Shown here in pieces: positions 1-8,600 of a stretch of DNA of 64,000 nucleotides. The position numbers and the translations under genes were made by a program. The stretch is from NCBI RefSeq assembly GCF_017114825.1, contig NZ_JADEVO010000017.1, forward strand, positions 47,839 through 111,838, given 5' to 3'. The notes under the pieces were generated by a model. That model was not told where the DNA came from, did no database searches, and saw nothing but the letters and a program-made list of their open reading frames with translations. Every line of letters begins with the position of its first letter. Position 1 is the stretch's first letter. This DNA is from Pseudomonas gregormendelii. Its GTDB lineage: Bacteria > Pseudomonadota > Gammaproteobacteria > Pseudomonadales > Pseudomonadaceae.

Positions 1-36
1 CCGCCTGATCGTTTTTGCGCTAAGAAGTACACACCA

Positions 37-60
37 TAAGCCAGCCTTCGCGCTGGCTTA
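37..60 (+). terminator. Hairpin upstream of clpP
   Basis: TAAGCCAGC and GCTGGCTTA form a perfect 9-bp stem with a 6-base loop. No T-run follows, so it may be a weak terminator or processing hairpin between the upstream gene (tig would be expected in pseudomonads, mostly outside the window) and clpP. The first bases may hold the last codons of that gene, but the reading frame cannot be fixed. Confidence 0.5.
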
Positions 61-101
61 TGCGTATTCAAGACATAACTATTTGGGAGCGACTGCAGAG
101 C

Positions 102-737
102 ATGTTCCGTAATTCTTATATTCAGCAGAACTCTGATATCCAGGCCGCAGGCGGCCTGGTCCCGATGGTTGTCGAGCAATCCGCTCGTGGCGAGCGCGCC
201 TATGACATCTACTCGCGTCTTCTCAAGGAGCGCGTGATTTTCCTGGTTGGCCCGGTAGAGGACTACATGGCCAACCTGATCTGTGCGCAGCTGCTATTCC
301 TTGAAGCGGAAAATCCGGACAAGGACATCCATCTCTACATCAACTCCCCGGGCGGTTCGGTGACTGCAGGCATGTCGATCTACGACACCATGCAATTCAT
401 CAAGCCGAACGTGTCGACCACCTGCATTGGACAAGCCTGCAGCATGGGCGCATTCCTGCTGACGGCCGGTGCCCCGGGCAAGCGTTTCTGCCTGCCGAAC
501 TCGCGCGTGATGATTCACCAGCCACTGGGCGGTTTCCAGGGCCAGGCTTCGGACATCGAAATCCATGCCAAGGAAATCCTGTTCATTCGCGAGCGTCTCA
601 ATACGCTGATGGCCAAGCACAGCGGGCACACACTTGAAGAAATCGAGCGCGATACCAACCGCGATAATTTCATGAGTGCGGAAGCCGCGCGTGCGTACGG
701 GCTGATCGATGAAGTGATCTCCCAGCGCCCAGCTTAA
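102..737 (+). CDS. clpP: ATP-dependent Clp protease proteolytic subunit ClpP
   Basis: This is the serine peptidase core of the Clp proteases. It forms the double heptameric chamber that degrades proteins unfolded by ClpX or ClpA in the cytoplasm. The catalytic triad is visible as Ser114 (in QACSMGAF), His139 (in MIHQPLGG) and Asp188 (in NRDNFMSA). The ATG at 102 gives 211 residues starting MFRNSYIQ, the usual Pseudomonas length. An in-frame ATG at 60 would add 14 unusual residues, and a GGGAG lies before 102. clpX follows after 112 bases on the same strand, the standard arrangement. Confidence 0.97.
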   Translation: MFRNSYIQQNSDIQAAGGLVPMVVEQSARGERAYDIYSRLLKERVIFLVGPVEDYMANLICAQLLFLEAENPDKDIHLYINSPGGSVTAGMSIYDTMQFIKPNVSTTCIGQACSMGAFLLTAGAPGKRFCLPNSRVMIHQPLGGFQGQASDIEIHAKEILFIRERLNTLMAKHSGHTLEEIERDTNRDNFMSAEAARAYGLIDEVISQRPA

Positions 738-849
738 AATAAGCAGCTCAAAATAGGGCTGGTCGGCTTGTCTGATCACCTGCGGACTTGAAAAAGCCCG
801 CAATAGCCTTCATCTTGTGTTGCAAGCCTATCGGATTTGGATCGATCGA

Positions 850-2133
850 ATGACTGACACCCGCAACGGCGAGGACAACGGCAAACTGCTTTATTGCTCC
901 TTCTGTGGCAAAAGCCAGCATGAAGTGCGCAAATTGATTGCCGGTCCCTCGGTCTTTATTTGCGACGAGTGCGTCGACCTGTGCAACGACATCATCCGTG
1001 AGGAGGTGCAGGAAGCCCAGGCCGAAAGCAGCGCGCATAAATTGCCATCGCCTAAAGAAATCAGCGGCATCCTTGATCAGTATGTGATTGGTCAAGAGCG
1101 TGCGAAGAAGGTTCTGGCCGTAGCGGTGTACAACCACTACAAACGTCTGAACCAGCGCGACAAAAAGAATGACGACGTCGAACTCGGCAAGAGCAACATC
1201 TTGCTGATCGGCCCGACAGGCTCGGGTAAAACCCTGCTTGCCGAAACACTTGCCCGCTTGCTGAACGTTCCGTTCACCATCGCCGACGCTACCACCCTCA
1301 CGGAGGCGGGTTACGTAGGTGAAGATGTCGAGAACATCATTCAGAAGTTGTTGCAGAAGTGCGATTACGACGTGGAAAAGGCCCAGATGGGCATTGTCTA
1401 CATCGATGAGATCGACAAGATCTCGCGCAAGTCCGACAACCCGTCGATCACCCGGGACGTTTCCGGTGAAGGCGTACAGCAGGCGCTGCTCAAGTTGATT
1501 GAAGGCACGGTCGCTTCCGTTCCGCCTCAAGGTGGTCGCAAGCATCCGCAACAGGAATTCCTTCAGGTCGACACCCGTAACATCCTGTTCATCTGCGGCG
1601 GTGCGTTCTCCGGTCTGGAGAAAGTCATCCAGAACCGTTCCACCAAGGGTGGCATCGGTTTCAACGCCGAAGTGCGCAGCAAGGAAGAAGGCAAGAAAGT
1701 CGGTGAGTCCCTGCGTGAAGTCGAGCCTGACGATTTGGTCAAGTTCGGTCTGATCCCGGAATTTGTCGGTCGTCTGCCGGTACTTGCCACGCTGGACGAG
1801 CTTGATGAGGCTGCGCTGATGCAGATTCTCACCGAGCCGAAAAATGCTCTGACCAAACAGTATGCCAAGCTGTTCGAGATGGAAGGTGTTGACCTGGAAT
1901 TCCGGGCTGACGCGCTGAAATCGGTTGCCAAACGTGCCCTGGAACGCAAGACCGGTGCCCGTGGACTGCGCTCGATTCTCGAAGGTGTACTGCTCGACAC
2001 CATGTACGAAATCCCCTCGCAATCCGAGGTGAGCAAGGTGGTGATCGATGAAAGCGTGATAGAAGGCAAGTCCAAGCCACTGTATATCTACGAAAACAGT
2101 GAGCCGGCTGCCAAGGCCGCGCCAGACGCTTAA
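850..2133 (+). CDS. clpX: ATP-dependent Clp protease ATP-binding subunit ClpX
   Basis: AAA+ unfoldase that recognises substrates and feeds them to ClpP. The N-terminal zinc-binding domain has four cysteines, C16/C19 (CSFCG) and C38/C41 (CDECVDLC). Walker A is GPTGSGKT and Walker B VYIDEIDK, followed by sensor motifs and the C-terminal small domain. The ATG at 850 gives 427 residues, as in other gammaproteobacteria. An upstream in-frame GTG at 817 is rejected because it adds unconserved residues. It lies directly after clpP and ends at a strong terminator, so the two may be co-transcribed. Confidence 0.97.
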   Translation: MTDTRNGEDNGKLLYCSFCGKSQHEVRKLIAGPSVFICDECVDLCNDIIREEVQEAQAESSAHKLPSPKEISGILDQYVIGQERAKKVLAVAVYNHYKRLNQRDKKNDDVELGKSNILLIGPTGSGKTLLAETLARLLNVPFTIADATTLTEAGYVGEDVENIIQKLLQKCDYDVEKAQMGIVYIDEIDKISRKSDNPSITRDVSGEGVQQALLKLIEGTVASVPPQGGRKHPQQEFLQVDTRNILFICGGAFSGLEKVIQNRSTKGGIGFNAEVRSKEEGKKVGESLREVEPDDLVKFGLIPEFVGRLPVLATLDELDEAALMQILTEPKNALTKQYAKLFEMEGVDLEFRADALKSVAKRALERKTGARGLRSILEGVLLDTMYEIPSQSEVSKVVIDESVIEGKSKPLYIYENSEPAAKAAPDA

Positions 2134-2155
2134 GCGTCACGCAGCTGGAATAAAG

Positions 2156-2182
2156 AAGGGGCCTTCGGGCCCCTTTGCTTTT
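2156..2182 (+). terminator. Rho-independent terminator after clpX
   Basis: AAGGGGCC, a TTCG tetraloop and GGCCCCTT form a stem of 8 pairs, followed by TGCTTTTTGC. It separates clpX from lon. Confidence 0.9.
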
Positions 2183-2207
2183 TGCAGGTTTTAACACAGT
2201 CATTGCG

Positions 2208-2236
2208 CTTGTTTTTTTTCAAGGCAGCCCCCATCT
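2208..2236 (+). promoter_or_regulatory. Candidate sigma-32 (heat-shock) promoter of lon
   Basis: CTTGTT at 2208-2213 and CCCCATCT at 2229-2236 are 15 bases apart. The second box matches the sigma-32 -10 consensus CCCCATNT exactly and the first is close to the -35 CTTGAA. It lies about 60 bases before the lon start. lon is a classic RpoH-dependent gene; the assignment here is by pattern only. Confidence 0.6.
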
Positions 2237-2294
2237 TGGTTTCAAGCTTACTTCCATCTGTTTACGGCCTTATGGCCGCCGTAGAGGCGAAATC

Positions 2295-4691
2295 ATGAAG
2301 ACAACCATCGAATTGCCTCTCCTGCCATTGCGTGATGTTGTGGTTTATCCGCACATGGTTATCCCGCTGTTCGTGGGGCGCGAGAAATCTATCGAAGCCC
2401 TCGAGGCCGCGATGACGGGTGACAAGCAGATCCTTCTGCTGGCCCAGAGAAACCCTGCTGACGACGACCCCGGTGAAGATGCCCTTTACCGTGTAGGTAC
2501 CATTGCGACTGTCCTGCAGCTGCTCAAGCTGCCTGACGGCACGGTCAAGGTTCTGGTCGAAGGTGAGCAGCGGGGCGCCGTGGAGCGCTTCAGCGAAGTG
2601 GACGGCCATTGCCGTGCAGAAGTCTCCCTGATCGACGAAGTCGACGCACCGGAGCGCGAGTCGGAAGTTTTCGTTCGCAGCCTGCTGGCCCAGTTCGAAC
2701 AATATGTGCAGTTGGGCAAGAAGGTCCCTGCTGAAGTCCTGTCGTCGCTCAACAGCATCGACGAGCCAGGCCGCCTGGTCGACACCATGGCCGCGCACAT
2801 GGCCCTGAAGATCGAGCAGAAGCAGGAAATCCTCGAAATCATTGATCTGTCGGCCCGGGTCGAGCACGTGCTCGCGCTGCTGGATGCCGAAATCGACCTG
2901 CTGCAGGTCGAAAAACGCATTCGCGGTCGGGTCAAGAAACAAATGGAGCGCAGCCAGCGCGAGTACTACCTGAATGAGCAGATGAAGGCCATTCAGAAGG
3001 AGCTCGGCGACAGCGACGAAGGCCACAACGAAATCGAAGAGCTGAAAAAGCGCATCGATGCCGCTGGCTTGCCGAAGGATGCCCTGGCCAAGGCCCAAGG
3101 CGAATTGAACAAGCTCAAGCAGATGTCGCCGATGTCGGCGGAAGCGACCGTGGTGCGTTCCTACATCGACTGGCTGGTGCAGGTGCCGTGGAAGGCCCAG
3201 AGCAAGGTTCGCCTGGATCTGGCCCGCGCCGAAGACATCCTCGACGCCGACCACTATGGCCTGGAAGAAGTCAAAGAGCGGATCCTCGAATACCTCGCCG
3301 TGCAAAAACGCGTGAAGAAAATTCGCGGCCCGGTGTTGTGCCTGGTCGGTCCTCCAGGGGTCGGTAAAACGTCCCTGGCGGAGTCGATTGCCCACGCCAC
3401 CAACCGTAAATTCGTGCGCATGGCCCTCGGTGGCGTGCGTGATGAAGCTGAAATCCGTGGTCATCGCCGTACTTACATCGGTTCGATGCCAGGAAGATTG
3501 ATTCAAAAGATGACAAAGGTGGGTGTGCGTAACCCGCTGTTCCTGCTCGATGAAATCGACAAGATGGGCAGCGACATGCGCGGCGATCCGGCGTCGGCGT
3601 TGTTGGAAGTGCTCGACCCCGAGCAGAACCACAACTTCAACGATCACTATCTGGAAGTCGACTACGACCTGTCCGATGTGATGTTCCTGTGCACCTCCAA
3701 CTCCATGAATATCCCGCCTGCGCTGCTCGACCGGATGGAAGTGATTCGTCTGCCGGGCTACACCGAAGACGAGAAGATCAACATCGCCGTCAAGTACCTC
3801 TCGCCCAAGCAGATCACTGCCAACGGCTTGAAGAAAGGTGAGCTGGAATTCGACGCCGAAGCCATCCGCGACATCATCCGCTACTACACCCGCGAAGCCG
3901 GTGTAAGGGGGCTGGAGCGACAGATAGCCAAGGTTTGCCGCAAGGCGGTCAAAGAGCACGCAATGGAAAAACGCTTCTCGGTGAAGGTCACTGCCGACAT
4001 GCTGGAGCACTTCCTGGGCGTGCGTAAATTCCGCTACGGCCTGGCTGAATCCCAGGACCAGATCGGTCAGGTAACCGGGCTGGCGTGGACCCAGGTGGGC
4101 GGCGAACTGCTGACTATCGAAGCCGCAGTCGTGCCAGGCAAGGGCCAGTTGATCAAGACCGGTTCCCTGGGTGATGTGATGGTCGAGTCGATCACCGCTG
4201 CTTTGACGGTGGTGCGCAGCCGGGCCAAAAGCCTGGGGATTCCCCTGGATTTCCACGAGAAGCGCGACACGCACATCCACATGCCGGAAGGGGCGACCCC
4301 GAAGGACGGCCCTAGCGCTGGTGTAGGCATGTGCACGGCCCTGGTATCGGCCCTGACTGGGATCCCGGTGCGCGCGGATGTCGCCATGACCGGTGAAATT
4401 ACCTTGCGTGGCCAGGTGCTGGCGATTGGTGGTCTGAAGGAAAAACTGCTCGCGGCACACCGCGGTGGAATCAAGACCGTGATCATTCCTGAAGAGAACG
4501 TACGCGATCTGAAGGAAATTCCTGACAATATTAAGCAGGATCTGCAGATCAAACCGGTTAAATGGATTGACGAGGTCCTGCAAATTGCGCTGCAATACGC
4601 GCCGGAGCCCTTGCCTGATGTGGCTCCCGAGATAGTCGCAAAGGATGAAAAACGCGAGTCTGACTCTAAGGAAAGAATTAGCACGCATTAA
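2295..4691 (+). CDS. lon: Endopeptidase La (Lon protease)
   Basis: ATP-dependent serine protease that degrades misfolded and short-lived regulatory proteins. Order of parts in 798 residues: N-terminal substrate-binding domain (starting [20 protein letters not shown]), central AAA+ module with Walker A GPPGVGKT and sensor motifs, and C-terminal protease domain with the catalytic Ser in DGPSAGVGM and the Lys in [10 protein letters not shown]. The ATG at 2295 follows GTAGAGGCGA and gives the usual length. A longer in-frame extension to 2175 would overlap the heat-shock-type promoter and is rejected. Transcribed alone between the clpX terminator and hupB. Confidence 0.97.
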   Translation: MKTTIELPLLPLRDVVVYPHMVIPLFVGREKSIEALEAAMTGDKQILLLAQRNPADDDPGEDALYRVGTIATVLQLLKLPDGTVKVLVEGEQRGAVERFSEVDGHCRAEVSLIDEVDAPERESEVFVRSLLAQFEQYVQLGKKVPAEVLSSLNSIDEPGRLVDTMAAHMALKIEQKQEILEIIDLSARVEHVLALLDAEIDLLQVEKRIRGRVKKQMERSQREYYLNEQMKAIQKELGDSDEGHNEIEELKKRIDAAGLPKDALAKAQGELNKLKQMSPMSAEATVVRSYIDWLVQVPWKAQSKVRLDLARAEDILDADHYGLEEVKERILEYLAVQKRVKKIRGPVLCLVGPPGVGKTSLAESIAHATNRKFVRMALGGVRDEAEIRGHRRTYIGSMPGRLIQKMTKVGVRNPLFLLDEIDKMGSDMRGDPASALLEVLDPEQNHNFNDHYLEVDYDLSDVMFLCTSNSMNIPPALLDRMEVIRLPGYTEDEKINIAVKYLSPKQITANGLKKGELEFDAEAIRDIIRYYTREAGVRGLERQIAKVCRKAVKEHAMEKRFSVKVTADMLEHFLGVRKFRYGLAESQDQIGQVTGLAWTQVGGELLTIEAAVVPGKGQLIKTGSLGDVMVESITAALTVVRSRAKSLGIPLDFHEKRDTHIHMPEGATPKDGPSAGVGMCTALVSALTGIPVRADVAMTGEITLRGQVLAIGGLKEKLLAAHRGGIKTVIIPEENVRDLKEIPDNIKQDLQIKPVKWIDEVLQIALQYAPEPLPDVAPEIVAKDEKRESDSKERISTH

Positions 4692-4715
4692 TACGCATTT
4701 GCCTGGGGGGCTTCC

Positions 4716-4745
4716 TTGACAGCTTTTTAGAGCCCTTGTTATAAA
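4716..4745 (+). promoter_or_regulatory. Sigma-70 promoter of hupB
   Basis: TTGACA at 4716-4721 and TATAAA at 4740-4745 (or TTATAA one base earlier, giving a 17-base spacer) form a near-consensus promoter about 95 bases before the hupB start. This fits a very highly expressed gene. Confidence 0.75.
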
Positions 4746-4840
4746 GCGGCTCTTATAGTGTCTGTAGGCCATTCAGCACTCGTTTTTGCTTTCACCAAAA
4801 AACTTAGAATCATACTCAAATAGATATAAGGGGACTTAGA

Positions 4841-5113
4841 GTGAACAAGTCGGAACTGATTGATGCTATCGCTGCATCCGCTGATATCCCGAAAGCTGCT
4901 GCTGGCCGTGCGCTGGACGCTGTAATCGAATCCGTCACTGGCGCTCTCAAGGCTGGCGACTCTGTTGTTCTGGTTGGCTTCGGTACTTTCTCTGTGACTG
5001 ATCGTCCTGCTCGCATTGGTCGTAACCCACAGACCGGTAAGACGCTGGAAATCGCAGCCGCCAAGAAACCAGGTTTCAAAGCCGGTAAAGCACTGAAAGA
5101 AGCTGTCAACTAA
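4841..5113 (+). CDS. hupB: DNA-binding protein HU-beta
   Basis: Nucleoid-associated histone-like protein that bends and compacts DNA as a dimer. The 90-residue protein begins with a GTG start ([20 protein letters not shown]) preceded by AAGGGGA. The signature arm [21 protein letters not shown] is intact and the protein ends [11 protein letters not shown]. Length and sequence are typical of the family. It has its own strong promoter and lies between lon and ppiD, the conserved enterobacterial and pseudomonad order. Confidence 0.97.
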   Translation: MNKSELIDAIAASADIPKAAAGRALDAVIESVTGALKAGDSVVLVGFGTFSVTDRPARIGRNPQTGKTLEIAAAKKPGFKAGKALKEAVN

Positions 5114-5166
5114 GTTCGATTCAGGTTTTTGCCTATCCGGGTCGGGGTCATACCTGACCTGGCAGC

Positions 5167-5245
5167 GGAGCGGTAGTCCAGTCGGCGAGTCGCCGGTCCG
5201 AGACGCCGAGGGTCGCACGTTCGATCCCCTCGGTCCGCTCCGCCA
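5167..5245 (+). pseudogene. Degenerate tRNA-Asp-like sequence
   Basis: The ends look like tRNA-Asp. GGAGCGG pairs perfectly with CCGCTCC, followed by discriminator G and an encoded CCA, and the start continues TAGTCCAGTCGG as in the tRNA-Asp D arm. A TTCGATC T-loop-like motif is present. The inside does not fold as a tRNA: the T stem (GCACG against CCCTC) does not pair, the anticodon-like loop CCGAGAC lacks T33, and the total is 79 instead of 77 bases. A competing hairpin (CCGAGGG with CCCTCGG) exists. I read it as a decayed or rearranged tRNA-Asp. Function is doubtful. Confidence 0.5.
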
Positions 5246-5253
5246 GTTACGAG

Positions 5254-5280
5254 AAGGCGCATCCTCGGATGCGCCTTTCT
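5254..5280 (+). terminator. Rho-independent terminator before ppiD
   Basis: An 11-bp perfect inverted repeat, AAGGCGCATCC with GGATGCGCCTT, followed by TCTTCT. It lies 8 bases after the tRNA-like sequence and would end transcripts from hupB and that region. Confidence 0.8.
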
Positions 5281-5347
5281 TCTATCCGGATTCTACCCAC
5301 GCTCCACGGTTGCCTAATTTTGAAGTTCAACCGTTTCTGGGGGACGC

Positions 5348-7219
5348 ATGCTGCAAAATATCAGGGACAATTCACAAGGCTGGATTGCCAAAACCATTAT
5401 CGGGATCATCGTTGTACTGATGGCTTTCACCGGTGTCGAAGCCATATTCCAGGCGACTAGCAACAGCCAGGACGCGGCCAAGGTCAATGGTGAAGAAATC
5501 AGTCAGAGCGAGCTCAGCCAGGCGGTTGATATGCAACGCCGTCAGCTGATGCAACAGCTGGGCAAGGATTTCGATGCCTCGCTGCTCGACGAGAAAATGC
5601 TGCGCGAATCTGCCCTCAAGGGCCTGATCGACCGCAAGCTGCTGCTGCAAGGTGCGCAGGACTCCAAGTTCGCATTTTCCGAGGCTGCTCTGGATCAAGT
5701 GATCCTGCAGACGCCTGAGTTCCAGGTGGACGGCAAGTTCAGCGCCGAGCGCTTTGATCAGGTTATTCGTCAATTGGGCTACAGCCGGATGCAATTCCGT
5801 CAGATGCTGGCTCAGGAAATGCTGATCGGCCAGTTGCGTGCAGGCCTGGCAGGCAGCGGTTTTGTCACCGACGCCCAAGTGCTTGCGTTTGCTCGCCTGG
5901 AAAAACAGACCCGTGATTTCGCCACCTTGAATGTCAAGGCCGATCCGGCGGCTGTGAAGCTGACTGACGATGAGGTCAAGGCTTACTACGACGAGCACGC
6001 CAAGGAGTTCATGACGCCGGACCAGGTGGTCATCGATTACATCGAAATGAAGAAGTCCTCCTTCTTCGATCAGGTCAGCGTCAAGGACGAGGACCTGCAG
6101 GCGGCTTATCAGAAAGAGATCGCGAACCTGTCCGAGCAGCGTCGGGCGGCGCACATCCTGATCGAAGTGAATGACAAGGTCACCGAGGCGCAAGCCAAGG
6201 CGAAGATCGAAGACATTCAGGCGCGCTTGGCCAAGGGCGAGAAGTTCGAGGCGCTGGCCAAGGAATTTTCCCAGGATCCGGGTTCGGCGAACAACGGTGG
6301 CGACCTCGGCTACGCAGGTCCGGGTGTGTATGACCCGGCCTTCGAAACGGCCTTGTACACCCTGGCCAAGGATCAGGTTTCCGCACCGGTTCGCACCGAC
6401 TACGGTTTCCACCTGATCAAACTGTTGGGCGTGGAAGCACCTGAAGTGCCGACGCTGGCCAGCCTGAAAGACAAGCTGACCCGCGAACTGAAAGCCCAGC
6501 AGGTTGAACAGCGTTTCGTCGAGGCTACCAAGCAGCTCGAAGACTCCTCGTTCGAAGCCTCCGACCTGGCACAGCCGGCCCAGGACTTGAACCTGACCGT
6601 GCACACCTCCAAGCCGTTCGGCCGCGAGGGTGGCGAAGGTGTTACGGCCAATCGTGCCGTGGTCACTGCAGCGTTCAGCCCGGAAGTACTGGATGAAGGT
6701 GCCAACAGCACCGCCATCGAGCTGGATCCTGAAACTGTGATCGTGTTGCGTGCAAAGGAACACCTCAAGCCTGCCCAACTGCCGCTGGAAAGCGTGAATG
6801 CCAGCATTCGTTCGCAGTTGGCCAAGGAGCACGCCAGTGCTGCCGCCAAGACCAAGGCCGACGAGTTGATCGCCAGCCTGCGCGAGGGCAAGGCCCCAGC
6901 GGACAAGGCGATTGACGGTCAAGGCTGGAAAGTCATCGAAGCCGCCACTCGTGCTCAGGAAGGGGTTGACCCGGCTGTGCTGCAGGCGTTGTTCCGCATG
7001 CCGAAGCCGGCTGCCAAGGACCAACCGACCTACAGCAGCGTGACCCTGGCAGATGGCAGCCTGGTAATCGTGCGACTGAATTCGGTCAACGAAGCCGCTG
7101 CACCGACCGACGAAGAGAAGGCTCAATACCGTCGCTTCCTCGCCTCGCGCATTGGCCAGCAGGACTTTGCCGCGTACCGTAAACAGCTGGAAAGTGCTGC
7201 AGACATCAAGCGTTTCTGA
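5348..7219 (+). CDS. ppiD: Peptidyl-prolyl cis-trans isomerase D (periplasmic folding chaperone)
   Basis: Inner-membrane-anchored chaperone that acts on proteins emerging from SecYEG into the periplasm. The 623 residues have one N-terminal membrane segment (about 17-38, TIIGIIVVLMAFTGVEAIF), a SurA-like chaperone region, a parvulin domain at about 260-360 (from RRAAHILIEV to DYGFHLIKLL) and a C-terminal SurA-like region. The ATG is preceded by GGGGGACGC. Its position after hupB matches the conserved lon-hupB-ppiD order. It ends at a strong terminator. Confidence 0.93.
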   Translation: MLQNIRDNSQGWIAKTIIGIIVVLMAFTGVEAIFQATSNSQDAAKVNGEEISQSELSQAVDMQRRQLMQQLGKDFDASLLDEKMLRESALKGLIDRKLLLQGAQDSKFAFSEAALDQVILQTPEFQVDGKFSAERFDQVIRQLGYSRMQFRQMLAQEMLIGQLRAGLAGSGFVTDAQVLAFARLEKQTRDFATLNVKADPAAVKLTDDEVKAYYDEHAKEFMTPDQVVIDYIEMKKSSFFDQVSVKDEDLQAAYQKEIANLSEQRRAAHILIEVNDKVTEAQAKAKIEDIQARLAKGEKFEALAKEFSQDPGSANNGGDLGYAGPGVYDPAFETALYTLAKDQVSAPVRTDYGFHLIKLLGVEAPEVPTLASLKDKLTRELKAQQVEQRFVEATKQLEDSSFEASDLAQPAQDLNLTVHTSKPFGREGGEGVTANRAVVTAAFSPEVLDEGANSTAIELDPETVIVLRAKEHLKPAQLPLESVNASIRSQLAKEHASAAAKTKADELIASLREGKAPADKAIDGQGWKVIEAATRAQEGVDPAVLQALFRMPKPAAKDQPTYSSVTLADGSLVIVRLNSVNEAAAPTDEEKAQYRRFLASRIGQQDFAAYRKQLESAADIKRF

Positions 7220-7245
7220 TGCCTTGCCACGCTACACGCTAGACG

Positions 7246-7278
7246 AAAACCCCAGCCAGCCGGCTGGGGTTTTTTTTT
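7246..7278 (+). terminator. Rho-independent terminator after ppiD
   Basis: AAAACCCCAGCC pairs with GGCTGGGGTTTT and runs into a stretch of nine T. Strong intrinsic terminator. Confidence 0.92.
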
Positions 7279-7438
7279 GAGCTCGCATTCGGTTAAGTGA
7301 CATTGCTGATAAGCAAGATGGAATGGGAGGCTGAAATGATGGTCAACCACCTGTAATTGTTACAAGACGCAATCGATGCGACGCTAAGCATCGATCTGTT
7401 GCACAATACGCCCCGGACCGTTTTCTTCAGGATGTTCA

Positions 7439-8299
7439 ATGTTTAAATCATTTCCCATGCGTGTTGTCGGGCTGGCATTGGTGCTGGGCGCTGCTGCCGG
7501 CTGTTCGTCGAAGAAAGCCGCCATCTACGAGCATGAGAACTTCGATGACTCCGGTACGTTTTCACGCAATTACCCGGTGACCGACGCACAAACCTGTGAA
7601 GCCGCTCGTCGGGCTCTGTTGAGCCAGGGCTATATCATCACCAGCAGCGATCCAAAACTGGTGAGTGGCCACAAGAGCTTTCAGCAGACTGGCGAAACCC
7701 ACATGGAAATCAGTTTCAGTGTGGTGTGCGCCGATGACGGCAGCGAAGGGCACCACGCGACCATGTTCGCCAACGCCTTGCAAGACCGCTATGCATTGAA
7801 AAAGACCAACAATTCCGCAAGCCTGGGTGTCGGTGTGTTGGGCTCGGTATCGATGCCGATCGGTTCGTCGGATGATTCGATGGTGAAGGTGGCCAGCGAA
7901 ACGGTATCGTCCGCCAAATTTTACGAACGCTTTTTTGCCCTGGTCGAGCTGTTCCTGCCCCCGGAAGCAAAAAAAGCTGCACACATTCCGGAAAAGCCGA
8001 AAACCGATCTGGGCATGCCTGAAACCAAGGCGGCACCGGCTGCGCTGGTACCCGCACCAGCACCAGTACCGGCTGCTGAGCCGGCGCCAGCAGCACCGAT
8101 AACGGAACCTGCCCCGGCGCCGATCGAAACGGCTCCTGCGGCTTCCGAGCCGGTTACGCCACCGGCTGAAGCGGCACCGATCACGCCAGCCGAAGTCAGC
8201 GAGCCTGCGTCATCGACTGAAACAGTCACGCCACCGCCCGAATCGAGCCTGCCGCCGCCCAGCGAACCGATCCCGGCCATGCCCGCTTCAGGTCAGTAA
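7439..8299 (+). CDS. DUF2242-type lipoprotein with Ala/Pro-rich tail
   Basis: Predicted outer-membrane or periplasmic lipoprotein of 286 residues. A signal peptide runs from MFKSFPMRVVGLALVL to a lipobox ending AAAGC, so Cys22 would be lipidated. Residues about 30-180 resemble the DUF2242 family known from pseudomonads (by recognition). From about residue 195 the protein is low-complexity Ala/Pro/Glu with repeated PAPAP and TPPAE blocks, perhaps an extended spacer through the periplasm or peptidoglycan. CAGGA lies before the ATG. Function is unknown. It stands alone between the ppiD terminator and a small ORF. Confidence 0.8.
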   Translation: MFKSFPMRVVGLALVLGAAAGCSSKKAAIYEHENFDDSGTFSRNYPVTDAQTCEAARRALLSQGYIITSSDPKLVSGHKSFQQTGETHMEISFSVVCADDGSEGHHATMFANALQDRYALKKTNNSASLGVGVLGSVSMPIGSSDDSMVKVASETVSSAKFYERFFALVELFLPPEAKKAAHIPEKPKTDLGMPETKAAPAALVPAPAPVPAAEPAPAAPITEPAPAPIETAPAASEPVTPPAEAAPITPAEVSEPASSTETVTPPPESSLPPPSEPIPAMPASGQ

Positions 8300-8324
8300 T
8301 ATTCGGTCATTGATCCATGTCACC

Positions 8325-8346
8325 CAGGCCGTAGCTCTACGGCCTG
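8325..8346 (+). terminator. Hairpin after the lipoprotein gene
   Basis: CAGGCCGTAG and CTACGGCCTG form a perfect 10-bp stem with a 2-base centre, 26 bases after the lipoprotein stop. The following TCTAGAAAAA is not T-rich, so it is a weak terminator or mRNA 3' hairpin. Confidence 0.5.
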
Positions 8347-8510
8347 TCTAGAAAAACCCCCGCGATAAATTCCCTGACGCCTGCTACGTTTTAATCGGTA
8401 GCCGCCGAGCGGCGCACCTGCGTCATTTTTCTTTCATGCGGGCACTTTATGCTCAAGGCGCTGGTCATTTATTCAGGCGTTTTTTTTAACGAGCAGTGAG
8501 GGATGTAACA

Positions 8511-8597
8511 ATGGACGATTATCAAGAAGAACTGCTCGAGTACCAGGCATTCGAACTCGATCCGCTGGAACCTGCCGAAGACGCTACCGAGCTCTAG
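8511..8597 (+). CDS. Small acidic protein of 28 residues
   Basis: A short ORF starting MDDYQEELLEYQAFELDPLE and ending EDATEL. GAGGGATG 8-14 bases before the ATG serves as ribosome-binding site. It has 11 Asp/Glu and no Lys or Arg, so it is strongly acidic. The good start context and non-random composition suggest a real small protein. I believe similar proteins exist in other Pseudomonas but cannot check here. It ends 3 bases before the convergent AraC-type gene. Function unknown. Confidence 0.6.
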   Translation: MDDYQEELLEYQAFELDPLEPAEDATEL

Positions 8598-8600
8598 GCC

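Noticed and set aside
748..2022. 424-residue minus-strand ORF opposite clpX
   Set aside because: Antisense shadow of clpX with no conserved motif.
2262..4772. 836-residue minus-strand ORF opposite lon
   Set aside because: Complete shadow of lon. Amino-acid composition is rich in His, Gln and Val as expected from the antisense frame, and no family resemblance or ribosome-binding site is seen.
5167..5245. A functional selenocysteine or class II tRNA at the tRNA-like site
   Set aside because: The length (79) and the lack of a long variable arm or pairing T stem do not fit tRNA-Sec or tRNA-Leu/Ser.
5372..7126. 584-residue minus-strand ORF opposite ppiD
   Set aside because: Shadow frame, GC-driven, no start context.
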